In this document: piece after piece, positions 1 to 11,659 of the stretch | Layout: every line of letters begins with the position of its first letter | Numbering within the stretch: position 1 is the first letter of the stretch | Assembly: GCA_948567375.1 (NCBI GenBank) | Contig: OX419758.1 | Location: 3,415,001-3,479,000, forward strand | Origin: Lunularia cruciata | Taxonomy: Eukaryota > Streptophyta > Marchantiopsida > Lunulariales > Lunulariaceae | Reading direction: 5' to 3' | DNA: 64,000 nucleotides | Made by a program: the position numbers and the translations under genes | Notes under the pieces: model-generated | Databases searched by the model: none | What the model was told of the DNA's origin: nothing | The model's input: the letters and a program-made list of their open reading frames with translations, nothing else

Positions 1-1919
1 AACACACTCATTGCTTAGAATAGGGAAAATTATTCCGGCCCCTAAGTACTTATCAATTTTGTCTTTTACCAAGAGGGAGTACTTTGGGTTCAGGTGGTAT
101 TGTCTTTGCCAATCCGGAATTGCACCTTTGACCAGATCAATCCGGTGCTCGCCAAATTCTTGTGGAATTCCCGGCATTTGGTCAATATACCAGGCGAATA
201 CATCCCGGAACTCTATAAATAGGGCAGTGTATCCTGCCAACTCCTCGGTGGTGACTGTCTTTGAAATTTTCAAAATCTTTTCTTCAGTCAAGACCACATG
301 TTGACAGTCATCGGGGTTAATGACACCTTCTACGTGACTTACTCGGCTCAATCCAAGACGTACTGCCGTCAAACCCCCTTCTTCCAAGTCTTGTTCACCC
401 GAAGCAATGTCCTATGGGTCTTCATCGTTGACCTCTACCTCGTAGCATTCTAAATAATTTACTTGGACATCGGCTTTGGAGTCCTCGGAAGACAAAGACA
501 ATGTATCTTTGGATTCATCCTTGTCTTCTGACGAAGAAGTTTCCCCAAGATGAGGAACCTTTGTCCAACTTACCGTCACCAGCTTTTGTTCTTTAGACAA
601 AATGTCTTTAAATCATATTTTTTGCTGGTGCCAATCCACCATAACCTGTGCACTATACAACCAAGGTCTCCCAATCAAGAGAGGGTAGCCAGTTTTGGTT
701 ATTGGTCATAACATAATGAAGTTTAATTTGAAGGGCACCCCTCCTATAATCGTGGTGATATTCGACAGCATGCCCAAGGGCCATCTCCTGATTTGATTTG
801 CAAACTTAAGTATTCGGGGTGTTGGTTCAAATGTTGTGTACCCCAGTCGATGTGCAGTGTCTTCTATCATGACATTTACACCCGACCCCAAATCAATGGG
901 TATGGATGTAATCATACAGCCTACTATCTCTGCATCCACCTCGGGAGATCCCAAATCTTCCTATTCAATACAATAAATTGCGGGCAAGTCTTTCTTGGTC
1001 ATCGCCCTTACTTTCTTAAGAGTTGAACTTAGCTACTTTTTATAAAGCTTATTGTCCTCCCATAACTGTTTAAATGTGACATTTGTGCTTGTAGATGCCA
1101 TATCTGCCACAATATTGTACTGTGGAACTCCTCCCAATTTCACCTACTTCGTCTTTGGCTTTGGTTCTTAATTGTTTGCATGTTCAAAGCGAACTTTGGG
1201 ATGCTTGAGGATAGTAACCGGAGTGCATAGGTGCTTGACCCGATGATCATCAGGTTGACCAACTTCGGCGTGGATCAGGTCTTTTACTTCAGACCTGATA
1301 TCCACCGAAAAGACGGGAGGTTGTGTCTCCGTATTTGTCTCCACACTCATCTCCCGCATGCGTAGTATTGCTTCCTTAATTTCTTTCTGCATGGCTTTTG
1401 CTTTGGCTTTTGCTAGGACCTTTTCCTCCTTCGCAGAAAGGATAGCTTTTGGTCGTAGTCTCTTCATTTTCCGTGAGGAAGAAGACGCCATACTTGCTTC
1501 TTCGGAAGCTCAATTCTTCCTCTCCGTGTGAGTTTCTACCTTCAAAATTTTGAGGTCCGGCCAATCTCCTTCTGAAGCTAGACTCCCTTCTCGAGGCCTC
1601 TCTTCCTCGGGTGTAATACAATTGACATTAGTGTCCCACTTTGCTTGGAGCGCAGCATGCTCAGCGGGAGTTAGAACATACTTTACAAGGGGCTTTGGAT
1701 TGGGTGGTTGTGGGCACTGGTTTCTTGTGTGCCCCAATCCTTTACAATTCCCACAAAGGAGTATGTACCCAATTTGTCATCTTGGCTCCGGACAATTTGG
1801 AGACCAATGTCCCATGGAGCCACAATTGTAACAAGCACCCGATGCAACTTTTTGAGGTCTATTTTGAGCACCCATTGGGGGTCTTTGTGGAGGAGCAGTA
1901 GGATTGTACTCCCGTGGTC
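1..1919 (-). mobile_element. LLR2 gag end, protease and RT start (Ty3/gypsy fossil, runs off the left edge)
   Basis: This stretch matches, segment by segment, bases 14760-16620 of LLR1 on the same strand. Read on the minus strand it carries part of gag with a zinc knuckle of the form CYNCGSMGHWSPNC (near 1800-1850). Next comes a retropepsin-like region around 706-954 with the signature IPIDLGSGVNVM, and then the lead-in to reverse transcriptase towards base 1. These are parts of a Ty3/gypsy polyprotein. The element is broken, with several breaks in this part alone, and it continues beyond the window. Its upstream part resumes at 5765, because the solo LTR LLR3 sits in between. Family assignment is firm; age is only relative (older than LLR3). 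Confidence 0.85.
1915..1919. repeat. Target-site duplication TGGTC, left of LLR3 (right copy 5760-5764)
   Basis: The five bases before the LTR start and the five after its end are identical (TGGTC), as expected for a Ty3/gypsy integrase. Removing the LTR and one copy restores a continuous match to the LLR1 gag region across the site. Confidence 0.93.
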
Positions 1920-2427
1920 TATGGTGCCCACATTTTTTGTTTTTTTTCAAATTAGAGAAGAAGAAGTGTATAGAGAAGTCGGATTGTGCCTGTATGGCCG
2001 AAGAAGGCAAAGAAAAGAGTCTTCGGGATAAAACCCAAAGTAAAGTGACTTTGGGTCATAAGGCAAAGTACTCGGAAATGCCCTATTAGCATACAACCCG
2101 AGGTAAGGAGTCTTCATATCGGGGGAGCTCAACCCGAGGTGAAGTCAATCTAACAACCTTTTGTCGGGAGGAGAAATTCAAGAAGGGACGGTTCAAAACC
2201 GGCGGCCCATACGCATGAAGTTTGATTGACAATGACAGGTGCATGCAAGAGGTGTGATTTCTCGGTAGAAACTTGAAGTGAAGAAAGACAAAGAAAGTGC
2301 AACTCTATAAAAATCAAACTCGCAATGAAGAAATATCAAGCAATTTTCCTTTGCCATTGAGAAGTTGTCTTGTAGGTGATCATGGGAAGGGAAATAGAGT
2401 TGGAAACGCGTTAGTGTGTAAGGGAGA

Positions 2428-2550
2428 AGTTGCAAGAGTGAAATCGAGAGACAGTGAGAAGGCATGAGAGATGAGAGGAGGAAAGAATTCTTCTTTCCTC
2501 TTCTCGTCTCTCCTGCCTTCTCACTGTCTCTCGATTTCACTCTTGCAACT
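2428..2550. repeat. Near-perfect hairpin inside LLR3
   Basis: Bases 2428-2463 and 2515-2550 are perfect 36-nt reverse complements. The 51 bases between them are themselves mostly self-complementary, closing on a few bases near GAATTC. The matching place in the LLR1 3' LTR (about 11640-11720) has no such palindrome, so the fold-back is specific to this copy. It looks like a template-switch product rather than a conserved structure. Confidence 0.85.
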
Positions 2551-2559
2551 TTCCAAATT

Positions 2560-3226
2560 CTTAATGATAAATCATGCGATTCGGAGGTTAGATGTGATCG
2601 CTCGGAACAAAGTCTTGAGCCGACTTTGGATCACTTTCTTGGCGTGGAACTGGAATGTGAGTTTTCCAGGTTTCATGACATAGATCATCGAGAGCAAGTG
2701 TCTTGATGGACCCAAGGAAGAAGGGAAGAGAGGAAATCCGGCTCGCTGGACAAAGTCGGATTGGAGATTAGTCTTGGGGAAGGAAGCAAGCTCGGAGCAG
2801 GGGGCCATGTTCTTGGGGAAGGGAGAGATAGCCCAAGAAACCCAAGAGGTGAGAGATGCATTCTCGTCAAAGTGGACGAAGAATGGATACAAGGTAGAGA
2901 GTTACAAAGACCCTGTCAAGAGAGGAATTGTGAGTGCTCTGATGGCAATCCTAAAGCTGGAGAGAACAATATATGTGATGAAACACCAAGCGGTGTTCTT
3001 TCACAAATTGTTTGCAGGAGAACCAATGAATTGGGCAAGGTGTTTCCATGGGAGAATGCAACAAATGGTGTGGAATCTGCGGGATAAATTGCCTCCACAC
3101 TACATCGTGCCATTTGTAGCGCATTTCTACCTCGGGTTGAATTTGTTGAACTTGGCGGAGCAAACTCGGATGGTGTCGCATTTCCATCCCAATTTGAGAC
3201 AAGAGGTTGATGTAAAGGAACAGTAG
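2560..3226 (+). pseudogene. LTR-borne reading frame, N-terminal domain (LLR3 copy)
   Basis: This is the first half of a reading frame that lies wholly inside the long LTR. It is recognised because the same protein sequence recurs in both LLR1 LTRs and, more diverged, in LLR2. Shared landmarks are FLAWNWNVSFPGF, GNPARWTESDWRLVLG, KVESYKDPV, and a segment reading roughly GEPINWARCFHGR followed by VPFAAHFYLGLNLLNLAE. It looks globular, with aromatic residues and Arg/Trp-rich turns. I recognise no catalytic motif. Its shape faintly recalls the 'putative plant transposon protein' domain found near plant gypsy elements, which is only a guess. This copy is a fossil with some breaks. Confidence 0.6.
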
Positions 3227-3388
3227 TACATTTTGCAAATCAGAAGCACCGACGAGTACTACAAGAAGACAGGGAAGACTATGGAGATCAAAGTGAGTAC
3301 TCCAAACTCAAAGAAGAGAAGTCGGCAGGGCAAAGCCAAATATAGGAAGAAACCTCGGAAGACAAGAAGAGGAAACCTGAGGTGAGGT

Positions 3389-4426
3389 ATGGTGGTGATA
3401 GAGTTGGAAGACAAAGACTCGGAAGGTGACGCCGAGCTCAAGACTGAAGACTTGGAACATGAGGAGGAGTCTCAGCTAATGCTGCAGAGTGGAGATACGA
3501 GTAGCGACAACAATGAGGGTGGAGAAATGACATCAGCACCGGCTGCTACAGAAGAAGAAGAAGTTCAGGCAAAGATCGAAGCCAAGGACAACACGAAGTT
3601 GGAAGACGAAGTACCCAAGGCAGAAGAGAAGATTGCAGTTCAGAGAGGAGTCCACTCGAAGCATAAGGCAAAGTACGATGCAAGTCCGAGTAATGTGAGA
3701 GAAGAAGTGAATGAAAGCTCGGGAAGCGAGGCATCCATTCCAATACAAAGACTACAGAGAAGAAGACGAGTATCGGATGAACAAGAAGTGCGAAGGGAAG
3801 TGGCCACACAAGAAGAAGTAAAGCCAAGCGATGGAGTCGAGTACCTGAGGGAGGTGGTGTGTCCTCTACTGGTGAAGTTAGAGAAGAAGAAGAAGGAGAT
3901 GCAGTCGACTTGTTCAGAGGTGAAGATTGTCTTGCAGGTGTTAGCAAGATTAGAAGAAGAGAACTTGGAGTTGAAGAAGAGTATAACCCGAGGTGAGGAG
4001 GAAAGGGAAGTACTGCGAGCAGAGGCAGTAGTGAGAAGTCAGGTAATTGAAGACCTGAAGAGAGAAGTGAGTTATCGAGAGGATCTTGTTAAGAAAAGCG
4101 ACATAGCAAGGGAGAGACAAGTAGCTGAATATGAGATCTTGAAGCAACAATTTGCTGATTCAAGAGTAGAAGTTATCCATGCTATGGCGAGAGTAGCAGC
4201 AAAAGATCAAGAGCTTGATCGGGTAAGGGAGAGTGTCGAGGAGAAGAAGCAACTCTGGCAAAGAGAGTTGGCAACAAGATATAGGGAAGAAGAGAGATTA
4301 CGAGAGTTACTTCATAATCAGGAGGAGAAGGTTGTACAGAAGGAGAAGGAGAAGGAGATGGTGAAAGCCAAGTTCAAAGCGGAATTGGCAATGTATAGGG
4401 AAGACTGGCTCACAGATCGAGAGTGA
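3389..4426 (+). CDS. LTR-borne coiled-coil protein region (345 codons open, LLR3 copy)
   Basis: An open frame inside the LTR encodes an acidic, Ser/Glu-rich N-terminal part of about 130 residues. After a basic patch (QRRRR near residue 125) comes a long heptad-like charged stretch (about 150-345) rich in E, K, R, L and Q, with signatures such as LARLEEENLELKKS and REEERLRELLHNQEEK. This predicts an extended coiled coil for self-assembly or partner binding. No signal peptide or membrane segment is seen. The same stretch occurs in both LLR1 LTRs (around 9686-10840 and 29579-30730, minus strand). A homologous tail follows at 4583-4891. Function is unknown. It is not a host gene, because it moves with the LTR. 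Confidence 0.6.
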   Translation: MVVIELEDKDSEGDAELKTEDLEHEEESQLMLQSGDTSSDNNEGGEMTSAPAATEEEEVQAKIEAKDNTKLEDEVPKAEEKIAVQRGVHSKHKAKYDASPSNVREEVNESSGSEASIPIQRLQRRRRVSDEQEVRREVATQEEVKPSDGVEYLREVVCPLLVKLEKKKKEMQSTCSEVKIVLQVLARLEEENLELKKSITRGEEEREVLRAEAVVRSQVIEDLKREVSYREDLVKKSDIARERQVAEYEILKQQFADSRVEVIHAMARVAAKDQELDRVRESVEEKKQLWQRELATRYREEERLRELLHNQEEKVVQKEKEKEMVKAKFKAELAMYREDWLTDRE

Positions 4427-4891
4427 GAGAGGAAGATGAGATTGGAGCCGTTGAAGGAGATAGTCCTTAAGATGAACGCAATGTTGAGTACAGAGGCCAG
4501 CATTTGGATTGAAGAGATGAGGTTGCATGAGTTGAAATTGTTGGTGTAGGAGACAAGGCAAAGACAAGCGAAAGATACTGATTTGAATGCCTTGTTGATC
4601 AGTCTCTGGACTCATGTAGACAGGAAGATCTTAGAAGAAGAAGATAATATTGCAATTAGATTAGACTTAGTGAAAATAGAGATAGAAAAACTTTGGAAAG
4701 ATGTTAGAGCAAAACCCAAAGTAGATAACATAGGAGTGCAGATGTCTTTGGAGTTAGAGATGGGGACATTAGAGAAGAGTGGATCGAGAGATGAAGAGTT
4801 AGATAGATTACCCACTAGTGCAATTTTTAAATCAAGAAAGAGAATTGCTGGATCTGGTAGAAGAAGTAGAAGATACGAAACCCGAGGATAG

Positions 4892-5759
4892 AGTAGTAGG
4901 AAGTAAATTTACTTTGGGTTCGGGTTTGAAAGCCGATGACAAAGTAGACATTGGATCCGAGTAGTAACAATTTTGAGATTTGAAGAGGCAGATATGAAGA
5001 GGTGCATTGACATTTTGGATCTGCAGGTTAGAAGAGTTGTTGTAGGACGGTATAGTTGTTAGAATTGTCGATTTGTTCACTACTTAAGAGTGGCATTCGC
5101 AGTAAAATGTTATTCAGTGCTCATTATTTCTGAGAATAGATAAAGCAAAGTGCTGTGAAGCAGTGCTCGTTGCTTAAGCTTGATTCCGAGTATCAACTTT
5201 TTGTTTGTGTTTGTGAGTGTTTGGAGAAATTCAAAATGAAAATCAGTGTTCTTGTTGGATGTTGGATTCCGCAACCTTGATCTTCATTTTATGTGTTTGA
5301 TCTTGAGTGAAGTGCAATCAAAGCAATGCCTTGACAGATCTGAGAGGAATTGTAGTGTTGGTAGTATTCTGCATTTGTGAGTGTAGTGCAAAGTTGATGT
5401 GAAGCAATTTTGATTGAGAAAGTTGTGCCTTCAGTGGAGGGGTGGAACACAATTTTGAGGCAAAGTCATTTTGCAGTGAAGTGCCATTTTTTGAAAAGAG
5501 CCTGAATCATCACAATCAAGATTGTTTGGAAAGATTTGATGGAGTTGTGATTAAGGAGTGAATTCGTGACAAGATTATGAATCAGTGCTTGTTACTCTCT
5601 TCTGGGTGTGGTTTCTACCTGAGAGATTATAGACGCAACCAAGAAGAACTAAAATGTTACTATTTGACTTTGTATTTGACCAATTCTGACTCGTATCTAT
5701 GCGGGAACAAACTTTACTTACCCGATTACCGCAAAAGTGATATTTGCCGGGTTGTCACA
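4892..5759 (+). other. Non-coding 3' part of the LLR3 LTR
   Basis: No conserved frame continues here. The segment is shared with 8323-9230 and 28329-29120 in inverted orientation and ends at the LTR terminus. It presumably holds transcription start or end signals of the LTR, but I could not pick out a convincing TATA box or polyadenylation signal. Confidence 0.5.
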
Positions 5760-5764
5760 TGGTC

Positions 5765-6373
5765 CAAACTTGGGACCTTGATATGATGGGCTTGATGGAG
5801 GCTGTATTTCTTGGGTTTGGTATACCGTCTCTTCTTCTTTGCCTTGATCCCATCCTGGAACCCAATTTATTTGTTGCACTGGAAATGTCATGCAAGTTAA
5901 ACACTCCGTATTAGCGTGGCCAGATTTACCACACGCAGTGCACCATACATTTGGTCACCCAAATGATGGGGGTTTTCTTTGGTCCTTCGCCCCAATCATC
6001 TGGATCTTAAAATCCACAAACTCTTTAATAAGAGTTTCCAACTTTTGATACACCTTAGATACATTCTTTACTGGCGGTGTTACTGGCTTCTTTCCTCCGT
6101 GTCTTCGTCTTTTTCTCGGCTAGGGTTCTTTGTCGGATTCCAAAGAAGAACTAGAAGATGTGGAGGATTCTTTCGAAGAAGGAGAAGTACTACATGAAGC
6201 TCTTCATCTTGGCTTTTTGCCTTTCTTCTCATAATTTCTTTGGTTACTGGACGAGTTAAAATGAGCCGCCTCATATTGGGCAACATGTTTGAGAACTTTG
6301 TCTAGAGAAGTTACATTCCTCTCCTTGGCAAAGATTTGAATCTCTGGTGAAAGCCTGCCAAGAAACCAGAAAC
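5765..6373 (-). mobile_element. LLR2 gag part, resumed
   Basis: Immediately after the right-hand TGGTC, the minus strand resumes the gag sequence interrupted at 1919. It matches LLR1 bases from about 16668 to 17250, including the Ser/Glu-rich linker and the region before the zinc knuckles. It is decayed, with several breaks. On its far side it adjoins LLR2 LTR sequence directly. Confidence 0.8.
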
Positions 6374-8101
6374 CCCGTCATTGGCTCCTTCATCCAAAGT
6401 CACGATCTTTGTATCTTCATCGTGTCAGCACTTTCTTTGTCTTGGCCTCTTGTACTTGGCCCTGTGGGATTCTCTGCTTCCTCTTCTGCTCTTGACGTAT
6501 TGACTACCATTGTCTGACAAGCCTCACTTACTGCTGCCAATTGCTGGACCTCTGGCTCTCCATCGCTATCACTCCCAGACTCCTCACTTTTCAAGGTGAG
6601 CTCCTCTTCTTCCGATTCCTCTTCTTGCGACTCAATCTCTTCTCCAGACTCCGATCTCGATGATGCCTCTTTTATGATCTTTGCCGTCTTCAACATCAGC
6701 CGCCGAGTCTTCCTTTGCATGGGAGGCAACCTTGCTTCTTTGGGTTTGCCGCATTTCTTTGTCTTCAGACTGGTAATTTCTTTGACTTTCCACTGTCCCG
6801 TCCTTGCAAAGTATTCGTCATTTGCTCAAAGATGCAGCATATACTGGCGCTCCTCCTTGTCTGCTTCTCATTGCAAATCGGGATGCATGTGAGACACCAT
6901 ACGATGACTCTCTTCTTTGGATAGTAAGTTCAGCCCGAAGTAGAAGTGGGCTGCAAACGGTGCAAAATAATGTGGTGGCGAGCCCGTTTGCCAATTCACC
7001 ACCATCTGCCTCGTTTGGTGGTAGAAACACTTCGCCCAATTCACTAGAGCTCTTGCAAACATATGATGGAAGAAAACCGCCTGCTGCATGTTCACATAGG
7101 TGGTTCGTTCTGGCTTGAACATGGCCATCATTGCCCCCACAATACTTCTTTGGATCGGATCCCAATAGGACTCCACCTTGTAGCCATTCATGGTTCTCGG
7201 AGTAAAGAATGAATTGCAGATTATCCGCTATCTCCTCTACAGCATCACACTTCCGATAAAAGGTGATCCCTGTTGGTTCTCCTGCTTCTCTTCCCAATAC
7301 CAACTTCCAATCCGACTCAGTCCATCGAGCCGGATTGCCTCTCTTCCCTTCTACCTCGAGACCCTCCTCACAATTACTGGCAGCGATCTTTGCCATCACT
7401 CTTGGGAAACTGAAATTCCAGTTCCATGCTAAAAAGGTAATATGAAGTCTGATCAAGACTTCGATTCTTGCCACTACATCTACCCTTTGAATTGCAAAAC
7501 CTCTCACTGCCAGTGCGTTGGCCACCTTCTTTGCCATGATCTGTTCTTTCGTTTTACGATGTTGGAAAATGAGACCCTCTCCTGGACGAGACACTCTAAC
7601 TCCCTTAGGGTTTTGGAAAATCTCACTCTTGATGGGCTTTCAGACACGCATTACTGCATGACGACTACTCAAAGGAATTGGAAATTTACTCAAAGTATTC
7701 AACTTTCCCCTGCTTAGTTGCAATTTTATATTGCCCCGAATCATAGTCATTCTTCAGTCGATTTCATCTGTGAATTTCTCTCTTCTGCGTGCACTCCCGA
7801 TTACTGCCAAGACATGCTTCTTCTGCCCCCGCCGTTTCTTGAAATGTACTTTCTTGCCACGTATAGAGGTTGTTAAACATTCTTTGTCTTTCCTGCGTCT
7901 TCCAACCCAAAGACGGTGATCTTCGGACTTTTTCCGGCGTACTCCTCTTCCGAGTACCTCCATCATCGGATCCGATGTCATCTTCTTTGGATTTCCTCCG
8001 AAGTTACTTCCGTCCATTCTTTGTCCGCAATTTGACTTTCAGTGCTTACTTTGTCTCTTAAACACTACTAACCATAGAAAAACAAAAATGTGAGTACCAC
8101 A
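6374..8101 (-). mobile_element. LLR2 5' LTR portion, diverged from LLR1
   Basis: On the minus strand this begins at 8101 with TGTGGTACTCACATTTTTG, a close match to the LLR1 LTR start (TGTGGTGCCCACATTTTTTG). It then carries a diverged version of the LTR-borne frame. An open stretch at 6818-7594 contains FLAWNWNFSF and GNPARWTESDW, and an acidic stretch at 6400-6729 resembles the Ser/Glu-rich part of the coiled-coil protein. Divergence from LLR1 is clearly greater than between the two LLR1 LTRs, so this is an older copy or a different subfamily. The LTR is incomplete. Its outer edge abuts element E at 8102. Confidence 0.75.
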
Positions 8102-8322
8102 GCACAAACTATTGGAACTACCATTGGGACCTTAGAAACTATCACTCATTGATAATACTCCTCACCAAAATTTCTAACCACAAAATCTCTAAACATCACT
8201 TTTGGTCTCACTACATAACGGATTTCTACTTGAGTGTTGAAAGGGAGAGGATTTGGGACATTCACATCTATATCATCTGAGTAGAATGTAGATTGTCAAA
8301 TTCCACTCTCTGTCATATATCA
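8102..8322 (-). mobile_element. Element E internal fragment, left piece
   Basis: This 221-bp stretch lies between the LLR2 LTR start and the LLR1 3' LTR. Its last five bases, TATCA, are the LLR1 target duplication, whose partner is at 31713-31717, so it was once continuous with 31718-32019. That region is the start of the internal part of element E. I recognise no protein domain in it. Confidence 0.65.
8318..8322. repeat. Target-site duplication TATCA of LLR1 (partner 31713-31717)
   Basis: Five bases identical on both outer flanks of the LLR1 LTRs. This proves that 8323-31712 is one insertion event despite its 23-kb span. Confidence 0.95.
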
Positions 8323-8916
8323 TGTGACAACCCGGCAAATATCACTTTTGCGGTAATCGGGTAAGTAAAGTTTGTTCCCGCAGAGATACGAGTCAGAAAT
8401 GTCCAAATACAAAGCAAAGTAACAGTTTCAGTTCTTCTTGAGTTCTTCTTTAGTCTCTCAGGTAGAAACCACACCCAAAAGAGAGTAACAAGCACTGACT
8501 TGCAGTCTTGTCACAAATTCACACTCCTTAATCACAAATCCTTCAATTCTTTCCAAACAATCTTGATTGTGATGATTCAGGCTCTCCCAAAAACGGCACT
8601 TCACTGCAAAACGACCTCGCCTCAGAATTGTGTTCTACCCCTCCATTGAAGGCACAACTTCCTCGATCGAAATTGCTTCACATCAACCTTGCAATGCACT
8701 CACAAATGCAGAATACTACCAACACTACAATTCCTCTCAAATCTGTCAAGGCATTGCTTCGATTGCACTTCACTCAGGATCAAACACACAGAATGAAGAT
8801 CAAGGCTGTGGAATCCAACATCCAACAAGCACTCTGAATTGCACTTCAAATTTCTCCAAACACTCACAAACACAATTGCAAAATTGATACTCGGAATCAA
8901 GCTCAAGCAACGAGCA

Positions 8917-9142
8917 CTGCTTCACAGCACTTCACTTTATCTATTCTCAGAAATAATGAGCACTAAACAACATTTTCTTGCGAATGCCACTCTTAAATAG
9001 TGAAGCAATCAACAGTTCTAACAACTATACTGCTTCACAGCACTTCACTTTATCTATTCTCAGAAATAATGAGCACTAAACAACATTTTCCTACGAATGC
9101 CACTCTTAAATAGGGAAGCAATCGACAGTTCTAACAACTATA
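8917..9142. repeat. 113-bp tandem duplication in the LLR1 3' LTR
   Basis: Bases 8917-9029 and 9030-9142 are near-identical direct repeats, each starting CTGCTTCACAGCAC. The 5' LTR (around 28925-29040) has a single copy, so the duplication arose after insertion or during the last replication cycle. Confidence 0.9.
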
Positions 9143-9229
9143 CCATTTCTACAACAACTGTTCTAACCTGCAGATCCGAAATAACAATGCATCTCTTCAT
9201 ATCTGCCCCTTCAAATCTCAAATCTGTTA

Positions 9230-11659
9230 CTAATCTGATCCGATGTCTACTTCTTCCTCGGCTTTCAAACCCGAACCCGAAGTAATCTCACTTCCTACTA
9301 TCTTTTCCTCGGGTTTCAGATCTCCCACATCTTCTACCAGATCCAGCAATTCTCTTTCCTGATCTGAAATTGCACTAGTGGGTAATCTATCTAACTCCTC
9401 ATCCTTCGACCCACTCTTCTTTAATGTCTCTGAGGGCAACTCCGAAGACATTTGGATCCCTATGTTATCTACTTCGGGTTTTGCCTTAACATCCTGCCAA
9501 AGCTTTTCTAACTCTATTCTCACTAAGTCTAATCTAATTGCAATATTGTCTTCTACTTCTAAGATCTTCCTATCTACACGAGTTCTCAATTTAATCAACA
9601 AGGCATTCAAATCTGTATCTTTTGCTTGTCTTCGCCTTGTTTCCTGGACCAACAGTTTTAACTCATGGAATCTCGTCTCTTCAATTCAAACGCTGGCCTC
9701 TGTACTCAACATCGCGTTTACTCTGAGGATGATTTCCTTCAATGGCTCCAATCTTGTCTTGCATTCGCGTTCCCGATCTGCGAGCCATTCTTCTTTGTAC
9801 ATCGCCAATTCTTCTTCAAATTTGGCCTTCACCGCTTCCTTCTCTTTCTCCTTATGTGCAACCTTCTCTTCCTGATTACGAAGTAAGTCTTGTAATCTCT
9901 CTTCTTCTTTATATCTCGCAGCCAACTCTCGCTGCTAGAGTTGCTTCTTCTCCTCCATACTCTCCATCACTTGATCGAGCTCTTGATCCTTCAATGCTAC
10001 CCTTGCCATAGTATGGATAAGTTCGACTCTTGAATCAGCAAACTGCTGCTTCAAGATTTCATGCTCCGCTACTTGTCTCTCCCTTGCGATGTCACTCTTC
10101 CTCGCAAGATCTTCTCGATAACTCACTTCTCTCTTCAGGTCTTCGATTACCTGACTCCTCTCGACTGCTTCCGCTCACAATACTTCTCTCTCTTCCTCAC
10201 CTCGGGTTATACTCTTCTTCAACTCCGAGTTCTCTTCTTCCAATCTTGATAAGACCTGCAACACAGTCTTTACCTCTGGACAAGTAGACTGCATCTCCTT
10301 CTTCTTCTTCTCCATCTTCACCAACAGTGGGCATACTACCATCTGCAGGTAATCCACTCCATTACTGACAACTTCGTCCTCCCACGAAGTGGTCTCTCTT
10401 CTTTCCTCGTTTTCTCCCGATACTCGCCTTCTTCTCTAGAGTCTTTGTATCGGGATCGATGCCTCACTGCCCGAGCTTCCTTCTACCTCTTCCTTCACTC
10501 TATTCGGTCCCGCTTCACAGTTCGCCTTATGTCTTGAGTGAATTCCTCACTAAACTGCGATCTTCTTCTCCTCGCACACTGGTACTTTGTCTTCCAGCGC
10601 CGCATTGTCTTCGGTTTCTACTTCAGCTTGCATTTCTTCTTCATATTCTTCAGCCGCTGGTACCAATGTCATCTCTCCTCCTTCCTCACTGTCACTGCTC
10701 GTATCTCCACTTTGCAATGTCAGCTCAGGTTCCTCCTCACGGTTCGAGTCCTCCGTCTTGAGCTCGGCTTCGCCTTCTGAGTCTTCATCTTCCAACTCAA
10801 TCACCACCATTCCTTGCCTCGGGTTATTTTTCTGCATTTTTCAAGGTTTCTTGTTTTCTTTGGCTTTTGCTTGCCGAGTTCACTTCTTCGTCGGGGTACT
10901 TTCAACGACCTCTACGTTCTTCCCTGTCTTTGCGGAGTAATCGTCCGTGCTCCGGATTTGGAGAATGTATTGCTGCTCCTCCGCGTCGACTTCTCTTCTC
11001 AAATCAGGATGGAAATGAGACACCATTCGATTACGCTCTACCAAATTGAGCAGATTTAACCCAAGGTAAAAATGGGCTGCAAATGGTACGATGTAGTGTA
11101 GAGGTGACTTATCTCGCAGATTCCATACCATCTGCCTCGTTCTTCCATGAAAGCACCTTGCCCAATTTATTGGCTCTCCTGCAAATAACTTGTGAAAGAA
11201 CACCGCTTGGTGTTTCATCACATAGGTAGTTCTCTCCGGCTTTAGGAGGGCCATTAGTGCACTCACAATTCCTCTCCTCACTGGGTCTTTATAGCTCTCA
11301 ACTTTATACCCATTCTTCGTACTCTTCAACGAGAAGGCATCTCTCACCTCCTGCGTTTCTTGGGCTATCTCTCCTTTCCCCAAGAATGTGGCTCCCTGCT
11401 CCGAGCATGCCTCCTTCCCGAGTACGAGTCTCCAATCCGACTCTGTCCAATGAGCCGGATTTCCTCTCTTCCCTCCTTGCTCGGGACCATCGAGACATTT
11501 ACTCTCGATGATTTCTGTCATGAATCCTAGAAAACTTACGTTCCATGCCAAAAAAGTGATCCGAAGTCGGCTCAAGACTTCAATCCTCGCTACTATATCT
11601 AATCTCTGAATTGCATGATTTCTCACTACAAATTCGGAGTTCTTCTTCCCTCCTCCCAT
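9230..11659 (-). pseudogene. LTR-borne reading frame in the LLR1 3' LTR (globular domain plus coiled coil)
   Basis: On the minus strand an open stretch of 259 codons (11659-10880) starts MGGGKKNSEF and carries the shared N-terminal domain: RLDIVARIEVLSRLRITFLAW, GNPAHWTESDWRLVLG, KVESYKDPVRRG and GEPINWARCFHGR. Downstream follow an acidic Ser/Glu-rich segment (about 10837-10550), a coiled coil (10357 to 9686) and a tail with DNIAIRLDLVRIELEKLW (9652-9230). The layout is the same as in LLR3 and the 5' LTR. It is a fossil with a handful of breaks. The role is unknown; a structural or nucleic-acid-binding accessory protein is possible. Since it lies in the LTR, each full element carries it twice. 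Confidence 0.65.

Larger units (their letters stand above)
1920..5759 (+). mobile_element. LLR3: solo long LTR (about 3.8 kb)
   Basis: This is a complete LTR of the LLR family with no internal region. It starts at the base matching the TGTGGTGCCCAC terminus of the LLR1 LTRs and ends in GGGTTGTCACA, exactly where those LTRs end. It is flanked on both sides by TGGTC, the 5-bp target duplication. It lies in the opposite orientation inside LLR2, a member of the same family. Solo LTRs arise by recombination between the two LTRs of a full copy. Like the LLR1 LTRs, it contains the family's LTR-borne reading frame (see 2560-3226 and 3389-4426). Confidence 0.92.

Noticed and set aside
3389-4426. Coiled-coil frame as a captured or resident host gene
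   Set aside because: It recurs in four LTR copies at the same internal position and is bounded by LTR termini, so it belongs to the element.
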